Below are positions 5,710-5,843 of a DNA stretch of 5,843 bases, one piece after another. A model generated the notes under the pieces. That model did not search any database. It had not been told where the DNA came from and saw nothing but the letters and a program-made list of their open reading frames with translations. Location of the stretch: positions 1-5,843 of the forward strand of contig CAMLLF010000283.1 in NCBI GenBank assembly GCA_946480705.1. The letters run 5' to 3'. The DNA comes from an uncultured Lysobacteraceae bacterium (GTDB taxonomy: Bacteria; Pseudomonadota; Gammaproteobacteria; Xanthomonadales; Rhodanobacteraceae). Both the position numbers and the translations under genes were made by a program. Numbering within the stretch: position 1 is the stretch's first letter; each line of letters begins with the position of its first letter.

Positions 5710-5843
5710 GCAACTATTGGATCTACTGGAAGCGAGGCTGGTGGGTGTGGCTGATGAGCCTCTGCTTGCAACTGGCGACCGCGGTCTTCGTTCTTCCGCT
5801 CGCATTCGCATTCCACGGCCGGCCGGGCCTGTATCTGTCATCG
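5706..5843 (+). CDS. Small aromatic-rich membrane protein, N-terminal part (runs off right edge)
   Basis: Forty-six residues are visible, starting MSNYWIYWKRGWWVWLM. A Trp/Tyr-rich, positively charged N-terminus leads into one hydrophobic segment (about 13-36), ending near AFHGRPGLY. This looks like an inner-membrane protein with the N-terminus at the cytoplasmic face and interfacial aromatics. I do not recognise the family. The ATG at 5706 overlaps the TGA of the preceding broken frame (ATGA), and GGAAA (5696-5700) could serve as a weak ribosome binding site, so translation was probably coupled to the gene before it. Because that gene is damaged, expression of this one may be reduced unless the weak site is enough. 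The frame stays open to the window edge. Confidence 0.65.
   Translation, partial: MSNYWIYWKRGWWVWLMSLCLQLATAVFVLPLAFAFHGRPGLYLSS

Noticed and set aside
5078..5713. Minus-strand 211-residue reading frame over the broken gene
   Set aside because: Composition is Arg/Ala/Val-rich without hydrophobic or helical pattern. The plus strand reads like protein in two adjoining frames and has the ATGA junction.

Overview
This window comes from a high-GC bacterial chromosome. Coding regions use mostly G/C third positions, and intergenic DNA carries short GC-rich palindromes of the REP type. A type II secretion inner-membrane gene (gspF) points to a Gram-negative proteobacterium. A gamma- or beta-proteobacterium, for example of the Xanthomonadales, is the best guess from overall character; no marker here fixes the genus.

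Left part (1-1797). The 5' end of gspF runs off the left edge on the minus strand. Upstream of it, also on the minus strand, is a small VOC/glyoxalase-fold protein gene. This gene is divergent from a plus-strand regulator with a TrmB-type winged helix. The 80-bp gap between them holds two inverted repeats. One is a large nested palindrome. The other overlaps the ribosome binding site of the regulator and resembles a TACT...GAGTA TrmB box. The likely circuit is a self-regulating TrmB-like protein that also controls the VOC gene.

Middle part (1852-4808). Two minus-strand amino acid permeases of the APC superfamily lie in tandem, 113 bp apart. The upstream one is of the L-type/SteT-like kind and the downstream one of the cationic amino acid transporter (YfnA/CAT) kind. 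A REP hairpin lies directly at the 3' end of the upstream gene, and its conserved GTAG foot provides that gene's TAG stop codon. The downstream permease has its own strong ribosome binding site and a good -10 hexamer, so it can be expressed independently.

Right part (4809-5843). The divergent spacer upstream of the L-type permease holds two facing REP hairpins of a second stem family. They differ by a compensatory base-pair change. Next comes a plus-strand gene broken by an in-frame stop and a frameshift (unrecognised family). Its last codons overlap, as ATGA, the start of a short aromatic-rich membrane protein that leaves the window at the right edge.

I see no CRISPR array, tRNA, rRNA, transposase or phage gene. 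The most unusual content is regulatory and repeat-based rather than a new multi-gene system.
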